Shown here in pieces: positions 39,216 to 52,740 of a DNA stretch of 64,000 bases. The DNA is from Phocoena phocoena (lineage: Eukaryota > Chordata > Mammalia > Artiodactyla > Phocoenidae), in contig NC_089220.1 of the NCBI RefSeq assembly GCF_963924675.1, positions 162,415,270 through 162,479,269 of the forward strand. Reading direction: 5' to 3'. Each line of letters opens with the position of its first letter. Positions within the stretch are counted from its first letter, which is position 1. The notes below the pieces were generated by a model, which worked only from the letters and a program-made list of their open reading frames with translations, did not search any database and was not told the origin of the DNA. Position numbers and translations under genes: made by a program.

Positions 39216-40266
39216 CAGTCCTGCATCTGTCAGCTTCTGTCTTTATTATAATTAGACTATGTCAGATAGGGAAGGAAGAGTGTTAATTAAGTAATTACAC
39301 AAATACACAAATTTTTAAGGTGGGTACATAATCGTGGTGGAGTCAAAGCATCACTAACATTTTATTTAATTCCTTGTTTGCTTGGTTTCACATTATAACA
39401 TGCTGTATTTGGGCTGCAATGATAGAGCTCCATAAGCCCTATGTTAGTGGCCACTTTTTTGTGGGGGGCGGCAGTAAAGTTTGGAAGGTAACTGTAAGAG
39501 GGGGATATTGGGAGAAATAGAAGGGTATTTCAGTGCCCTGTTTTGTGTGGGTATCCAGAATTATGATAACTACTGGAAAATATGTGAAGATGAATAAAGG
39601 AAAAGGAAGATGACTTTTGGATTTTTGAAGGTTTTTGCCTTAAATCAGTGAATTTCTTTTGCTGGTTTAGGTTTGGAGATTGGCTTTCTATCTCCCTGTT
39701 ATTTCCTACATGTATATTCTTTCTATAATAAAGCCGATTTGTGAGGTCTTATAATATTTTCTTAGGAGCAAGTTAAACAAATGGAGGTGAATGAGGAAGA
39801 GGAAGCCAAGTTACTTATCCCTGTTCCCATCAAGGCTCTAATGGAATTTGGCTGATAGACATCAGATTAAGTTCAATATAGTCATATGGTATTTGACTTC
39901 AAATAACAATGCTACTTAAAGAGAAGCTTAGGAAGGTACTGTATCCTTATACTTTTAGACATATGTTGGAAAATTGGTGTTCGATGAGATAGTAATATAT
40001 GAAATTCTGCTTCCAAGGGGAAATAAGTCCACATTAGGAATAGATGGCATTGTAAACGAATTGCTTCTCTCCATGTCCAAAATATTTATTGAGTTGGGAC
40101 TCTGTAGGGAAAATTGCATGAAAATAAACCATGGACAAAATGCTAGAGCAAAATTACAGAATAAAAGCATCTGATGGTGACAATTTACCAAACAATTGAA
40201 AGCATAACAGTTTTTTTCCCTCCCTCTGAGCTCACCTATTTATTTAGAATGGTATTTTATAAACTC

Positions 40267-40328
40267 TCCTTCCTTCCTTCCTTCCTTCCTTCCTTCCTTC
40301 CTTCCTTCCTTCCTTCCTTCCTTCCTTC
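40267..40328 (+). repeat. TTCC microsatellite
   Basis: About 15 uninterrupted copies of ttcc, followed by degenerate ttcattctttcattc. The run is directly at the left edge of an L2 remnant whose tail has similar ttcattcattc text, so it may have grown from that tail. Confidence 0.95.
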
Positions 40329-40344
40329 ATTCTTTCATTCACAA

Positions 40345-41560
40345 GTCTTCATTAAGGATGTAATTTATGCCACATGTTGTATTGGACGTTGGCGATCCAG
40401 ATGGACATGACATGGTACAAGCTCAGGTTGTTAGATACATTACATATTAGTGAAGGAGATTAGTGATAGTTGGGATACCATGTGATAAGTTCTATGACAG
40501 AGATAAAAACAGTGTTATTGAATAACATAGGGTGCTCCCTAACTATGGTGCTAGGGAGTCTATAAAGTTTAACAAGAAAAATGATTGCAGAGCCAAATTT
40601 GGAAAGACAGGTAGTCATGAGGCAAGTAGAGATGCTTGATTCCAGTGGAGAATGTTCCAAGAATAGAGAAAAAGTTGTTTAATTGAAAGATATTTCATAT
40701 AACTAGAGTAGAGTTTGTGGTACAGGGACTTTTGCAGAAATAGGTTGGGAGGTTGGGAGAGATAAGAAGGGGCTAGGTCTCGAAGAATCCACTCCATCAT
40801 GCCAGGAAGAAGTGTTTTAAGTAGTACATGGAATGGATTGCAGTAAGGATGGGGGACTGGTTAGGCGATGTTACAGTGGAAATACGAAGGGATTGAGTAG
40901 ATTAATGGCATGAGGTAAGATTATGAATAGATTTAAGAGATATTCAAGTGAAGAGGAGGAGAAAGTAATGAAAAATAGTTTCCAAGTTTCTGATGTGGGC
41001 AACAAGACGGCTAATCAACCATTCCTTGAGCTGGGAAAAATAGGAGAAGGACCTCTTAGGGTAAGAATGTGACTTCATTTTTAAACATGTTGTATTTATG
41101 GTATCTGTGGCACATCCATGTGAAACGTTCAGGATGTGTTTATAAATGGATGTCTGGAGCTCAGGAATTAGCTAAAGGAAGATATATAAAGATACGTAGC
41201 TATCAGCATACGATGATTCAAGCTGCGGATATAGATGAGATAATGGAGAGAGGAAAAAGGTAAGGTGGCAGACAGAATCCTAAGGAACACGTAAATGACT
41301 GTTAAGAAAAACCAAACATCGAAAGACACGGAGATGTGGTCATAGACATAGGAGAGCAACCAAAAGAGAGTGATGATCTTAAATTAAAGGTAGAAAGCCT
41401 ACGTATCAGAGAGTATTCAAAGGTTCAAATGTTTCTGAGAGATCATGTAAGATTAGGACTAAAAAATACAGACTGGGAGAAAACACAAATGGTTGCTGGT
41501 GGTCTTGGAGCAGAATTGTGATGTCAGTCTTTTGTGGAGAAGATGGGAAATGGCAGAGGG
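40345..41560 (-). repeat. Long L2 remnant, antisense
   Basis: A gapped but colinear series: tggcgatccagatggacat, gtgataagttctatgacag, atgtgacttcatttttaaac, gtggcacatccatgtg, atggatgtctggagctcagg, gctatcagcatacgatg and cagactgggagaaaacac. This is the reversed L2 3' region. Short open stretches here are not genes. Confidence 0.6.
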
Positions 41561-42769
41561 AAACCAGCTACAGAAAACTTCAGGAAGTTGGCATTTCGAG
41601 TGGGGTATAGGATAAAATAAAAGGTTTGGTTCTTTGGTTTGTTGGTTTTGTGAGGCTTGCACATATTTAAATGTTGTAGGAATAGAATTCTGAGAAGTTT
41701 GCAATTTTATGCTGGAAAATCGATAGCAATTGATATTTGAAAGCCTTTTATTCTTGCAAAAATACATGTTTAGTGGTCAGAATGCTCAAACAAAGCATGT
41801 GATAAGTCCAAATTTAAAAATAATTCATATTTAATGTTGTCTTTCCACTGGAAACATGTTTTTTTATACACTGAAAGTGATACTTTACCAAAAATATTTC
41901 CTTTCCCTAAAATAAATGGAAAAATAAGTATGGTTTAATTATATAGGAAAATAACACAAAACCAGGAACATTCTTCTCATTGATATTCCTCTGATAGCAA
42001 TCTATTCACCAAGAAGATTTTGATTTCATCAGATGTATCGGTCAATATGCTAGCAAAAAATTGATGGCACGTTGATATTGTATAATTTGAGATTGTTTTA
42101 ATAAAGGGATTATTTATTAAGGAAATAATATGCATAGGAAAACCATAAGGAATAGTAACAGCGGGGCCTTTTATCATCCATAGAACAAAGGATGTGAGAG
42201 GAGGGAGCAGTTGCCTGAATCTAGAGTCAGGGAGAGCTACCTGATAAAAGGAGTGGCATTTGGTTACGGAGCCGCTAACCAGTGGTAATCTCACAGTCTC
42301 TTCTCTCTGCATCAACGTCTTGCTGGTGCTACCTATCAACCAAACCCAACCAAAGCTAGAAGGCAAAGAAGCACGTTGATGTATCCTTAGAGTTCAACCT
42401 CCCAGGGCTCAGAGCAGGGAGAGAAGATGGAGAATGGCTCAGGAGAGGCACATTATCCATCAATAATAGAGATAATGGGAAAAACAGATGGAGAAGTGCA
42501 TAGTTTTCCTATTATCTAACTTTATGTTCCAATAGTAGTCAATGCGTCTCATCAAGTGGAGTGTCACTTCTGAAGATTGGGAATGGATCATGCTCCTAAG
42601 ACTTGTGGATCAGCCTTGATCATCCAGTGTTATTATTGGACTTTCAATTTGTTAGCTAGGATCTCAGCATCCTTTGGTGCTTCTCCATCACACTGTAAAG
42701 ATCATCCTCTGCATCTGACAGCTTCTAACAAGAGTGTTTCTCAGTTTACTCAACATTAAAATCATAGAT

Positions 42770-42855
42770 TAAGTCTTTTTTACAGAGGTATTGGAGAATT
42801 AAATGAATTAATACGGTAAAGTGCATAATACAAACGTAATACATTATTATCCTTT
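42770..42855 (+). repeat. MIR 3' fragment, sense
   Basis: gagaattaaatgaattaatac followed by ggtaaagtgcataatac resembles the MIR segment ...aggattaaatgagttaat, then gtaaagcgcttag. Weak. Confidence 0.45.
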
Positions 42856-43602
42856 CCACTTTAAATTATATTTATAGTTTTATTAAAATTATTTAAGCTG
42901 CTAAGATATTTCAATAAGAGTAGTGATTGGTTTTAGTTCAGGGATAGAACACCTATCCATCCTGCTCCATGCCACGTGTGTGTCTGCCTCGAAGGGCTTG
43001 TAGCCTTTATTCCTGTGGCCAAGATCATAGTTTCTTTGCTGTTAGAAACCTTAATCTGCTACATCCATGAGTTTCATCTTAGTAGTAAATGGATACACAC
43101 CCATAGTCATACATGCCTTACTTTTGTGTATATCTCTTATGAGGCAACTATAATCTTCAAAAGGGATTTTGCTTTATGGAAGTAACTCCGATGGGCCATT
43201 CATGAAGTGTTTATCTTTAATGTATCGTCTGCCTGAGTGAATGAGCTAAAAGCCATAAAATTCTCTGTGTTACTTAGCTTATTTCGATTAGAAAGAGTAT
43301 GAGCGTCTAGGATGACGGCAGATTGAAATAAGTATTTCTATAGACATTAAACCATAATGTTTGAAAGAGAACGTGGCAAAAGTAGGTATTGTCCAGGGCA
43401 ACATTTTGAAACCTGAGCTTCCTATAAATTTTATTTATAACTTATTTGGACTAATTTCGGAAAATATTTTTGTTGTGTATGTGTTAATAATGGAGGATAA
43501 AAAGAAACTAATGATCCCATTTGCTTTGCTACATTCAGTCCTTTGTTGTATAGGTGTCAATAAGTATTAATTGCATACATAATTTATTTTCAACCCACTT
43601 TT

Positions 43603-43728
43603 TTTTTTTTTTGCGGTACGCGGGCCTCTCACTGTTGTGGCCTCTCCCGTTGCGGAGCGCCGGGGCACGAACCCGTGTCCACTGCATCGGCAGGCGGACT
43701 CTCAACCACTGCACCACCAAGGAAGCCC
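43603..43728 (-). mobile_element. CHR-type SINE, antisense, internal deletion
   Basis: T-rich tail, gcggtacgcgggcctctc and a head ending ccaccaaggaagccc. About 80-90 bp of the body are missing between ttgcggagc and gccggggcacg. Perfect 13 bp duplications tcaacccactttt lie at 43590-43602 and 43729-43741. Confidence 0.92.
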
Positions 43729-44389
43729 TCAACCCACTTTTAAAAGGAAATTAATAAATACTAACTTTAACGTTATACCATTTAAAATGCCACAGAAACT
43801 AAGATTTTAGTTTCAAATTTCATAAAGTGAAAGGCCAATTTTTAACTATCTAAACTTTTGATAAAAATGAAAAAGTAAAACTTTCTACAAATGAAACCAT
43901 TTATTTTCTTATATACTTTTTATGTGTTTCAATGCTGTTTGGGCCATAGTTGAGCATTTATACCGATTACAAGTTAGAACTCTTCATTGTACAGTCAACT
44001 TGAAAATAAGCTCTCAGTCACACTGGAAATTAGGTTAAGGAATATGGATTGGATTAGTATTTCCGAGAGAAGAAACGTCCAAAATAATGCTTTACAAGTA
44101 GATGAGTATGTATCATCTTTGTATTCAAATTTCAACACATTATATTGTTTAAAACCATAAAACTATTATCTTGTATGTTCCCTCAGCTCCTTGCAATGAA
44201 AAACAATGATAAGAAAATATGTAGACATACACATACATGGATATATTGAGGCATGTATATATTCACACATTCATTTTTTACAAATATCTCTTCATCTTAT
44301 AGGAGTTGGAAAATTATCCTATTTCTTAGTTTACTTGGTTTGGAATATTATTTATCTTGTTGATGTATTACATATCCTTAATTATGTCA

Positions 44390-44920
44390 CCCTTTGGAAA
44401 AGCTTAAAGATCATCTCTTCTCCTGGCACCTTAGCCATTTCTACAATCCGGTTTTAGGCTCATTTTTTAGACTTGTCTGTCCTACTTCTTCACACAAACT
44501 CCCCAGTCCAAGGCAAACTGCTTTTACTCACTGTTCTAGTATCAAACTTATTGATTCCCAATCTGTAGACTTGATTCCCACTCTGCTAAATGTCTATTCT
44601 CTGGAAACATTAAAATTTAAAACATATCTCAAGACTATTCTTACTTTCACCCTTTACAGACTTCCCTATGCTAAAGGAATTTCTTATTTTTATCATACTT
44701 ATCTATACCAATGCTTTTCTAAGTCTGGCTGTATGACATTTCTCTTATTATTATTTTGAACCATTAATCATTCTTATATTGTTATCTTGCTTTTGTTGCT
44801 ATATATGTTTTGGTTACTGTTTTTAAAAATTTCTCTCCTGCACTCACCAGTGGAAGCGCTAAGTATAACGTCTTACTTCTAGTGGCACCTCGATAATATT
44901 TATTGGTGTGAATTAATGTT
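44390..44920 (+). repeat. Possible L2 remnant, sense
   Basis: gcaccttagccatttctac, cttcctatgctaaaggaatt and the end segment gcactcaccagtggaagc to gataatatttattggtgtg are in the rough order of an L2 3' region. Low similarity by eye. Confidence 0.35.
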
Positions 44921-45003
44921 CTAGCAGGAAGAATTGCTCAATGAGGAGTATCACTTTAATTTTTCAGATCCAGCATTTTTAGTCAATGGAAATACATACC
45001 TTT

Positions 45004-45577
45004 TTAAAAAAAATTTATTGGAGTATAGCTGATTTATAATGTTGTGTTAGTTTCAGGTGTACAGCAAAGTGAATCAGTTATACATATACATATCTCCACT
45101 CTTTTTTTAGATTCTTTTCCCACTCACTACAGAGTATTGAGTAGAGTTCCCTGTGCTATACAGTAGGTTCTTATTAGTTACCTATTTTATATATAGTAGT
45201 GTGTATATGTCATCCCAATCTCCCAGTTTATCCCTCCCCCTCCTTATCCTCTGGTAACCATAAGTTTGTTTTCTATATCTGTCACTCTACTTCTGTTTTG
45301 TAAATAAGTTCATTTATATCCTTTTTTAAGATTCCACATATAAGCGATATCATATGATATTTGGCTTTCTGTGTCTGACTTACTTCACTCAGTATGACAA
45401 TCTCTAGGTCCAACCATGTTGCTGCAAATGGCATTATTTTGTTCTTTTTTACAGCTGAGTAATATTCCACTGTATATATATACCACATCTTTATCCATTC
45501 CTCGCTGATGGACATTTCGTTTGCTTTCATGTCCTGGGTATTGTAAATAGTGCTGCAATGTACATTGGGGTGCCTTA
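45004..45577 (-). mobile_element. 5'-truncated L1 3' end, antisense
   Basis: From aaaaaaaatttattggagta through cttcaggtgtacagcaaag to ctgcaatgtacattggggtgc. It includes the end of ORF2: the reverse-strand reading at 45282-45599 contains WYIYTVEYYSAVKKN and ATWLDLEIVILSEVSQTQKAKY, a well-known L1 ORF2 C-terminal segment. It is 5' truncated just beyond that. Confidence 0.92.
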
Positions 45578-47116
45578 AAAAAACATTTTTATGTTCCACT
45601 TGACAATAAATTTTGATAGGCAGTTCTCAAACTGAACTTTGTCAGTAACCTATGATAGCTCAAATAAACAACTCCTTCCAGCCCATAAATTTACTTTAAA
45701 AAAAGAAAAATTTGTGACTGAACTGACAAAATCTGTGCAAGACCCATGCATGGGGATATTTACTCCTGAGTCTTCTAAACTATCAATTTAGCTCGAGAAA
45801 TTTGAACTTAATTGTCTTTATTCCAGTAGAAGTAACTTTCCAGATCAATCCTTTTTAAATTTTTGGCAATAGGTTTGGGTTAAAGTATTCAAATAAGATA
45901 TTGTATATGAAACCATTAAGTGCATCAGAGAGAAGCAGAGCTATTCTCGTTGAACTTGGGGTAAGTGCCAGAAAGCCCTGGCTCTTCACTGCTGCCTTCC
46001 ACATATCTCTGCAGAAACCCAGGGCTCAAAGGAACAGGAATAGAAATGCAGTTTAGATCAATATCATTATTATTTAGTACTTTTGAAATCGATCCAGAAA
46101 TCCTGACAAGATGGTGCAGTAGGTTCATTCTTTGACGCTTTCCCTCTACTCCAAGCACATAACAATGCTAGATAGAAGAAATGACCCTAAAGAGGCTCAG
46201 GACATAATTAATATAGGGCTGGAACAAAACTGGAATAGAACCAAGCCTGCTGGTTTGCAGGTTCTGAAGCAAACAGGAGACTGGAAATGCATGATGGTGG
46301 CCTGGAATGAAGGGTTCTGGTTTAGCCCTAACTCGTAAAAGGAGTGTAGAACAGTCCACTGCCTTACAGGAAGTTATAATCCTGGAAAGACTACAGAGCA
46401 AGAGGAAGGAACACAAGAAAACAGTTACAGCACTAAGGGTAGCATCCAAGAGAGGTCAAGTACTTTGCAGAAATAGATTGCCATTGAACTGTCAGTATCA
46501 TTGATGGGTTCATTGATAAGGACGATTTTCTGAAACAACCAAAGTCCTATGCACAAGATGTATGCTTGTCCCTTGAAATCAAGCCAACAAGAGACTCTGA
46601 AATTAGTAAAATACCTACATCATGCACTGGCAGTGCTATAAAGGCACATACTCATATTACCTTGGGCTGCAGTGATCTACATCACTACCCAGATCTAACA
46701 GATACCCAGTGACTACCCATGACTTATAACCCAGTTGGAAATGGATGAACATTCAAACAAATTACAGTCTCTGTTAGTTCAGTTGCACATAATGTAGAGA
46801 TGTTAGGGGAGCAACAGAAGTACAGAGATCTGCCTTGCTATTAAATTTGACTCTAGTCTAAAATCAGTTTGGACTATATAGTACATACAATGCATTTTAT
46901 ACACCCATACACGAATAATACTACATAATGCACAACTGGGAGATGATTCTACTGACAAACTTTTTGTGAAGAAATTTTTAATTTAATAAATTGAAGTTTC
47001 CTTCACCAAGAACTCTAATATATAGTTTAAATGTAGGGCTAGCAAAATGAGGGGTAAAACAATAAACTGTCTTATTATTTTATTAGAAGAAATTTGTTTT
47101 TTAAAAGCAGTGATAA

Positions 47117-47290
<174 letters not shown>

Positions 47291-49534
47291 TAATATAAGC
47301 CAATAACTTAACCTGCACACAATAAAAATATTAAAACTTGAAATTCTAAATAATATCAAGCATGGAATAATTGAATTACTATCATTGGTTTGGGGGCAGG
47401 AAGAATGTTAACATTAATTTGCTACATTTATAAAAAATGTACAAGTATATAATATAATGAATTCATGTATACTCTACATAAACCATGTTCATGAAATTAA
47501 AAAAACCATTTTAATTTAATATAATATAACTTAACATCATTAGCATTTAATAATCTCTTCTATGCAAATTGCTGGTTTCTATAATAGGGAAACCCTTACA
47601 CAATCTAATATGTTATTAATTTTTTTAAATTGTAATTTTTCTCACTTCTTCATAAGAGCTCCCTATTTGCATTGATCTAGTCATGCTTAAAAGTCAATTT
47701 ATTTAACTTCAGACTAACTTTTAAACATTTTTCTTTCTTCTGACCCTAGAACATTTATAAGATCTGATAATGTGTTTTTGTGATTATACTTTTATCAAAA
47801 CTGCTTTAATAGTCTCTAATTTATTATAGTCCATTGTTAACATCTCTCCTGAGTAATTGAATTTTTATTTCACGCAGGAGATATATAAAATAAAAGATAG
47901 TTAGGGGCAATGTAAATGTCACAACTAAACAGTAATATAAATTGGTGATAAAAGATGTATTCAATCATATTTTCTAAATAAATTGGGGATATTTCATATC
48001 AAAACTAGGAAAGGATATATTTTTGTATCTTTCAAGATAGAAGAATATTATAAGTGACAAAAGCATGATAATCAAATAAAATCATAGTGCAAAAAATATC
48101 TTTTTTTATGCTACTAAAAATGAGTACTTGTGCAGCACTGAATTTTATGAGTACAGAGGGAAATCAAGAAGTGCACAAATCTGATTCCATAAAATACGTG
48201 AAGATGAATGCTCTTTGGCATCACTTCTCTACTATGCATGCTTATACATCAGATTAGATACCCGAAAGGAAATTCTGTTACTCTCTTCAGAGTAAGAAAG
48301 ATAGTAATGAGATAATTCCATTCTTTGAAACTATTAAGACACAGCACTTATGTCCAGTACCCAAACGTATTTACATAAAAATGAGATTTTCTTGAGGATA
48401 GACCTATATGAGAACAAATATATTGTAACATGTTACGGTTCATTGTCTGCTTTGACATGTTCTATATTTAAAAATACAAAGAAACAGAAAACAGAAGACC
48501 TGTCATTCATCCTGCGTGATAGACAACCTATAGGTAATAATATAGAACACATTTTTGTTGTCCATCATTTCTGTCACTCACCAATTCATTTAGTTCATTT
48601 ACAAAGTATAGGTCATATTGCCACAGCTATTGGGTTAAAATGAAATAAAGAACTAGTGAAACAGTTCTCAGAAATAAGATCCGTATTACATTATGCATTC
48701 TCTTATTTATATTTTCTATGCTTTTTAGTTTGTCAATCAAATATGATAAAGTCACTGTTTTTAAGAAAACCTTTAAGTCTCATCCATGCTGTGCCCATGC
48801 ACATTCCACCTTCCTCTCTCTTGTCAAGCATCATCTTCTTTTAAGGTCAGCATTTCATAGACATTTATGAGGCCAGTCCTTACAGCATCCAGTAATTCTC
48901 CCAGTGGTCACACAACAGATGGTGAGCATCTGGTCTCCCCTCACCTCAAGGTTTAAGTCATTAACAAAAACATCAAGCTCAGGCATTGCATGAGTGTTGC
49001 AGGTTAAGTATATTTCAATGAGTCCTATCTATTCCCAAATTACATTAAAAAGGCATATTATTTGCAACTTTTGGTTGCTTAGGCAACAGCAAATTATTGA
49101 ACAGGCTACATCCAAGTTAATGTAAATTGAAAGTCTTTTTCCAGTCGTCTGCAGTAGTAGAGGTTAATAAAGGTTATGTTAAGGTGATACTGTAATTATG
49201 ATAATCACCTGTTTGAAGGAGAATTAGGGAAAGGCACTAAAAATATACAATTATAGGATGAGATATTATTAACTTAATATATGAATAATAACAATATAGC
49301 TTAACAAAGTTTCAGAAGCTTTTGAAAACCAAACCAAAACATAACACAAAACTTCTCATACAAGTACTGTGAAGTTACTTCAAGTTTCTGAAATACGGTT
49401 AATCCCTCCTGCAGTTCTTGTGCTGGGATTTCAAGATAAAGGAACAGTCCGTGCCCACTAGGAATTTGGTTTGCTGCGCAAGCTTCTGGTGAACTCTTAT
49501 AATCCACAGAGCTCCTGAAACTACATGTAGTTTA

Positions 49535-49535
49535 T

Positions 49536-49572
<37 letters not shown>
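49535..49572 (+). repeat. TG/TA dinucleotide repeat
   Basis: Nine TG units merge into ten TA units. Confidence 0.9.
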
Positions 49573-49699
49573 TTAATCCATGACAACGCATAAATACCAT
49601 ACAATTCAAAAGGGTTCTTGATCCCATAATATCAAGAAACACAAGGGGTGATAGAAATTCTGAACTGAATAATTATTTGACATTTTTATACTAACAGGC

Positions 49700-49915
49700 T
49701 TTAGAATTAGAGGACCAGAATTTAGTTGAATATCTGGTGCTCCCTTGCTATTAACTTGAGCACATTATATTATTGATCAGTTTCTTCCTCTGTAAAAAAA
49801 AAAAAAGGTAAGTATGGGATATACCACATAATGTTGTGAGGAATAAATGAAGTAACACCAGTAAAACTCTTGGGACAGTCTCTGACATAGAGCAAGTCTT
49901 CAGTAAACAGTAGTG
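49700..49915 (+). repeat. MIR, sense
   Basis: gaccagaatttagttgaat, aacttgagcacattatatt, cagtttcttcctctgtaaa, ataatgttgtgaggaataaat and ctctgacatagagcaagtc give a near full-length diverged MIR, with a poly-A expansion at 49796-49806. Confidence 0.75.
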
Positions 49916-50321
49916 GTGATGGTGATCATGATGACAGAAGAGGGAAAATAAAAGAAAGAGAAGAATTTGGAGAGAGAGCAGTGGTAATAGAAATTAGGTT
50001 TCATGGCAAACTCAAAGAACCTCCAAATATAGAGAGATGGATGAGAACAATCATTTAATACTTTATGCATACCATTCGCTAGTGTAAAATTGTTATAAAT
50101 AAATTTAATTTTATCCTCCCAACAGTCCTATAAAAAAGGTCATCCTCACTTTAAACATGATGAACCTTATACCTAAAATACCTAGCCCAACGACAACACA
50201 TAACTCATTAACTAAACCGAGTATCACAGAGGGAAAAACCAGGACTCACATGGTTATCAGTCTTCCCAAGAGTCCATCATGGAATAGCCATCACTTCCCT
50301 AGTCTCCATGCAATTTAGAAG

Positions 50322-50325
50322 GAAA

Positions 50326-50359
<34 letters not shown>

Positions 50360-50364
50360 TATAT
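50322..50364 (+). repeat. Poly-A plus TA repeat
   Basis: About 21 A residues run into eleven TA units and then a short TG run. Confidence 0.9.
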
Positions 50365-52298
50365 GTTTGTGTGTGTGCCTAGCTGCAAATTATTTAGATT
50401 TAAGCTCAAAAGTTACTTTTGTTTTTATACTGATCACTTGTCCAGCTTATCTGTGCTTTTCTGCTCGTCCAAAGTAACACACCAGAGTGGGATTGAATGT
50501 GAATCCTTTACAGAATGATATTTCCACATAGTTAACTGTGAGTCCTATTGGCTTCCAGACACATGGTCATAATAACCAATTCAAGAGGGTACAAGGCAGT
50601 GAGACAATAATAGTGCTAATTCTAATATTACACTTATGGATTTCTAGGTCCCAACTATTATCTACTAAAAATATTTAGTCTCTTCATTACTACCTAGTGT
50701 ACCCATGTCTTTCCCCACTTCATCTGCTCTCTGCTGTAAATTGTTTTGAGTAGATTAAAGATGAAAATACTTGTACTGTGTCTTTCCATCTTCTGGATAA
50801 AGAACCTGGGTCTAAGGCAGAAACTTAAAGAAACTTCTCGCAGAGATAATCTACAAATCTTCTGTCCACCCAAACACCAGGATTCACTCTTTATTGCAGC
50901 CAATGCCTGCGTTCTTTCCACTGTGCTCCACTATCTCGTGCAAGAAAATACATATTTAGATTCCCACAGAATCATTCTGATGTAAAGCAGGCATCAAAGC
51001 AAATTTTAATGACCCCAGAAAAAAATGTGCAACTGTGTATATTTTGATGTTGTGCAGTATCAGACACTCTACTGATTTTTTGCTAAAACACAACTCTTAT
51101 TTGAGGAAGATTAAAATTGTACCTAAGACCCAAAATAACCATGAAATGGTTTCTCTAACAAGGTATGTATCTATTTATGCTTTATCATATTGATGGGCTG
51201 TTTTTAGTCAGACCAGCTAATTTCTTGTTTATGAAGGAAGTTTCACATTTGCTCTGTTCAGCTGAGTCTGCCCCCGAAGCCTAAGGGGTGTAGCTCTTTA
51301 CACTCATCTCCAGCACTGCACTTCCCTCTTACAGTTAAATGGGAAGATTTGAGGAAGGCAAGATGGGAAATATACCCCTGGGAAAGCAAAACACTGAAAA
51401 CTTTTGAAGCAAACAAGATACCAAATACATGGTATATTTCAAGTTTTTCCCCAAAATGCACCCTCCCTCCTTCCCTATTTTCCTCTTTCCTAATGCCTCT
51501 TGTATCCCCTTCTGAACATTCAGAGACTGGCATGACAACCTGACTGCCTCCAGACGCCCTATCCTCCCACGTTTTCCTTCAGTGAATATTGCCTACGTAA
51601 TGTTTCTATTTCTCCTCTTTACTTTCCTACTATACCTCACGATCATCATTCTTCCCCTACCCAAGTAAATGGCTTCTCTCTGTGTGTTAATATTTCATCT
51701 TGGCTTCAGACCTACAAATCCTGCCCACTGAATACTTCCACTTGGATGTCCCTTAGGCACCTACAACACAGCATCTTTCCCTTTAAAATCTTCCTTTCCC
51801 ATAAATCCCCCAACTCAAGGAATCAAGCCATCAATTAACCAGTCAGAAATCTGAACGTCATCCTTGACTTTCCCAAATAATCACCAAGATGTTTCAATCC
51901 CAACATTTAAATATCTTATAAATTCCCACAACTGTGAATGCTCCCACCCCATCCCTTTCATTCAGGCATTCCTGGATTTTGCTACAAAAGACTTAACTGT
52001 GTTCTCAGATTTTACTCTTGGCCCTTCTGTTGACTGTAAACTCTGTAGCCATAATTATCTTTCTAAAGCACAAAGCATACTACTTCCCTTCTTAAAATCC
52101 TGGTCTCCTAGGATAAAGTTTAAACTCTTCACTGAACCCAGATGATCTGGCCCCTGTGTGTCTCTGACCTTCTCTCATACTTACTATACTTCATATTGCC
52201 AACAATCCAACCAGGCTGAACTTCCCTCAGTTTGTCAAGTACACCACATTCTCTTCTCATGCCTCTGTGTCTCTATGCTTACCTTTACACACAGGTAC

Positions 52299-52324
52299 GC
52301 ACACACACACGCACACACGCACAC
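52299..52324 (+). repeat. CA-rich simple repeat
   Basis: About 26 bp of ac units with cg interruptions inside the L2 remnant. Confidence 0.8.
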
Positions 52325-52544
52325 CTGCCCAAATAAAAGTTTTTCTGGAAAGCTTTTCCTTATTCCCCAAATTTGACTTATGTGCTCTCCTTGGTGTTCC
52401 CATTACCCTTGTTACATTCATCCCAAATTAGACTACTTTTAATACTGTATTTTAATCCCCTCATCACTTTTTTGCATCCTCCATGAAGTTGGAAGGTCAG
52501 TGAGAGCAGAGACTGTGCCTATATCATTTTTAGATCAGCATTTC

Positions 52545-52740
52545 TTAAACACATGCTATGAGCCTAGTGTTCTAACATTCTCAACAACCCTGTGAGATAG
52601 GAACTGTTTTTTAACCCTGTTTAACAGAGAGAAACCTGAGGCACAGAGAGATTGGTTACCCTACTCGGTATTACACAGTTAATAAACTGAGCTGAAATTT
52701 CAACTCAGGTGGTCTGGCTCCAGTGCCCGCAGCCTTAACA
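52545..52740 (-). repeat. MIR, antisense, nested in L2
   Basis: cattctcaacaaccctgtgag, tttaacagagagaaacctg, aggcacagagagattgg, tattacacagttaataaac and gtctggctccagtgcccg follow the reversed MIR order closely. Confidence 0.8.

Noticed and set aside
41977..42366. 129-residue open frame on the minus strand
   Set aside because: No recognisable domain, no splice or promoter context, and composition like random AT-rich intron. I found no reason to call it a gene.
44394..44759. 121-residue open frame on the plus strand
   Set aside because: It overlaps a probable L2 remnant and has no domain or conserved motif that I can see.
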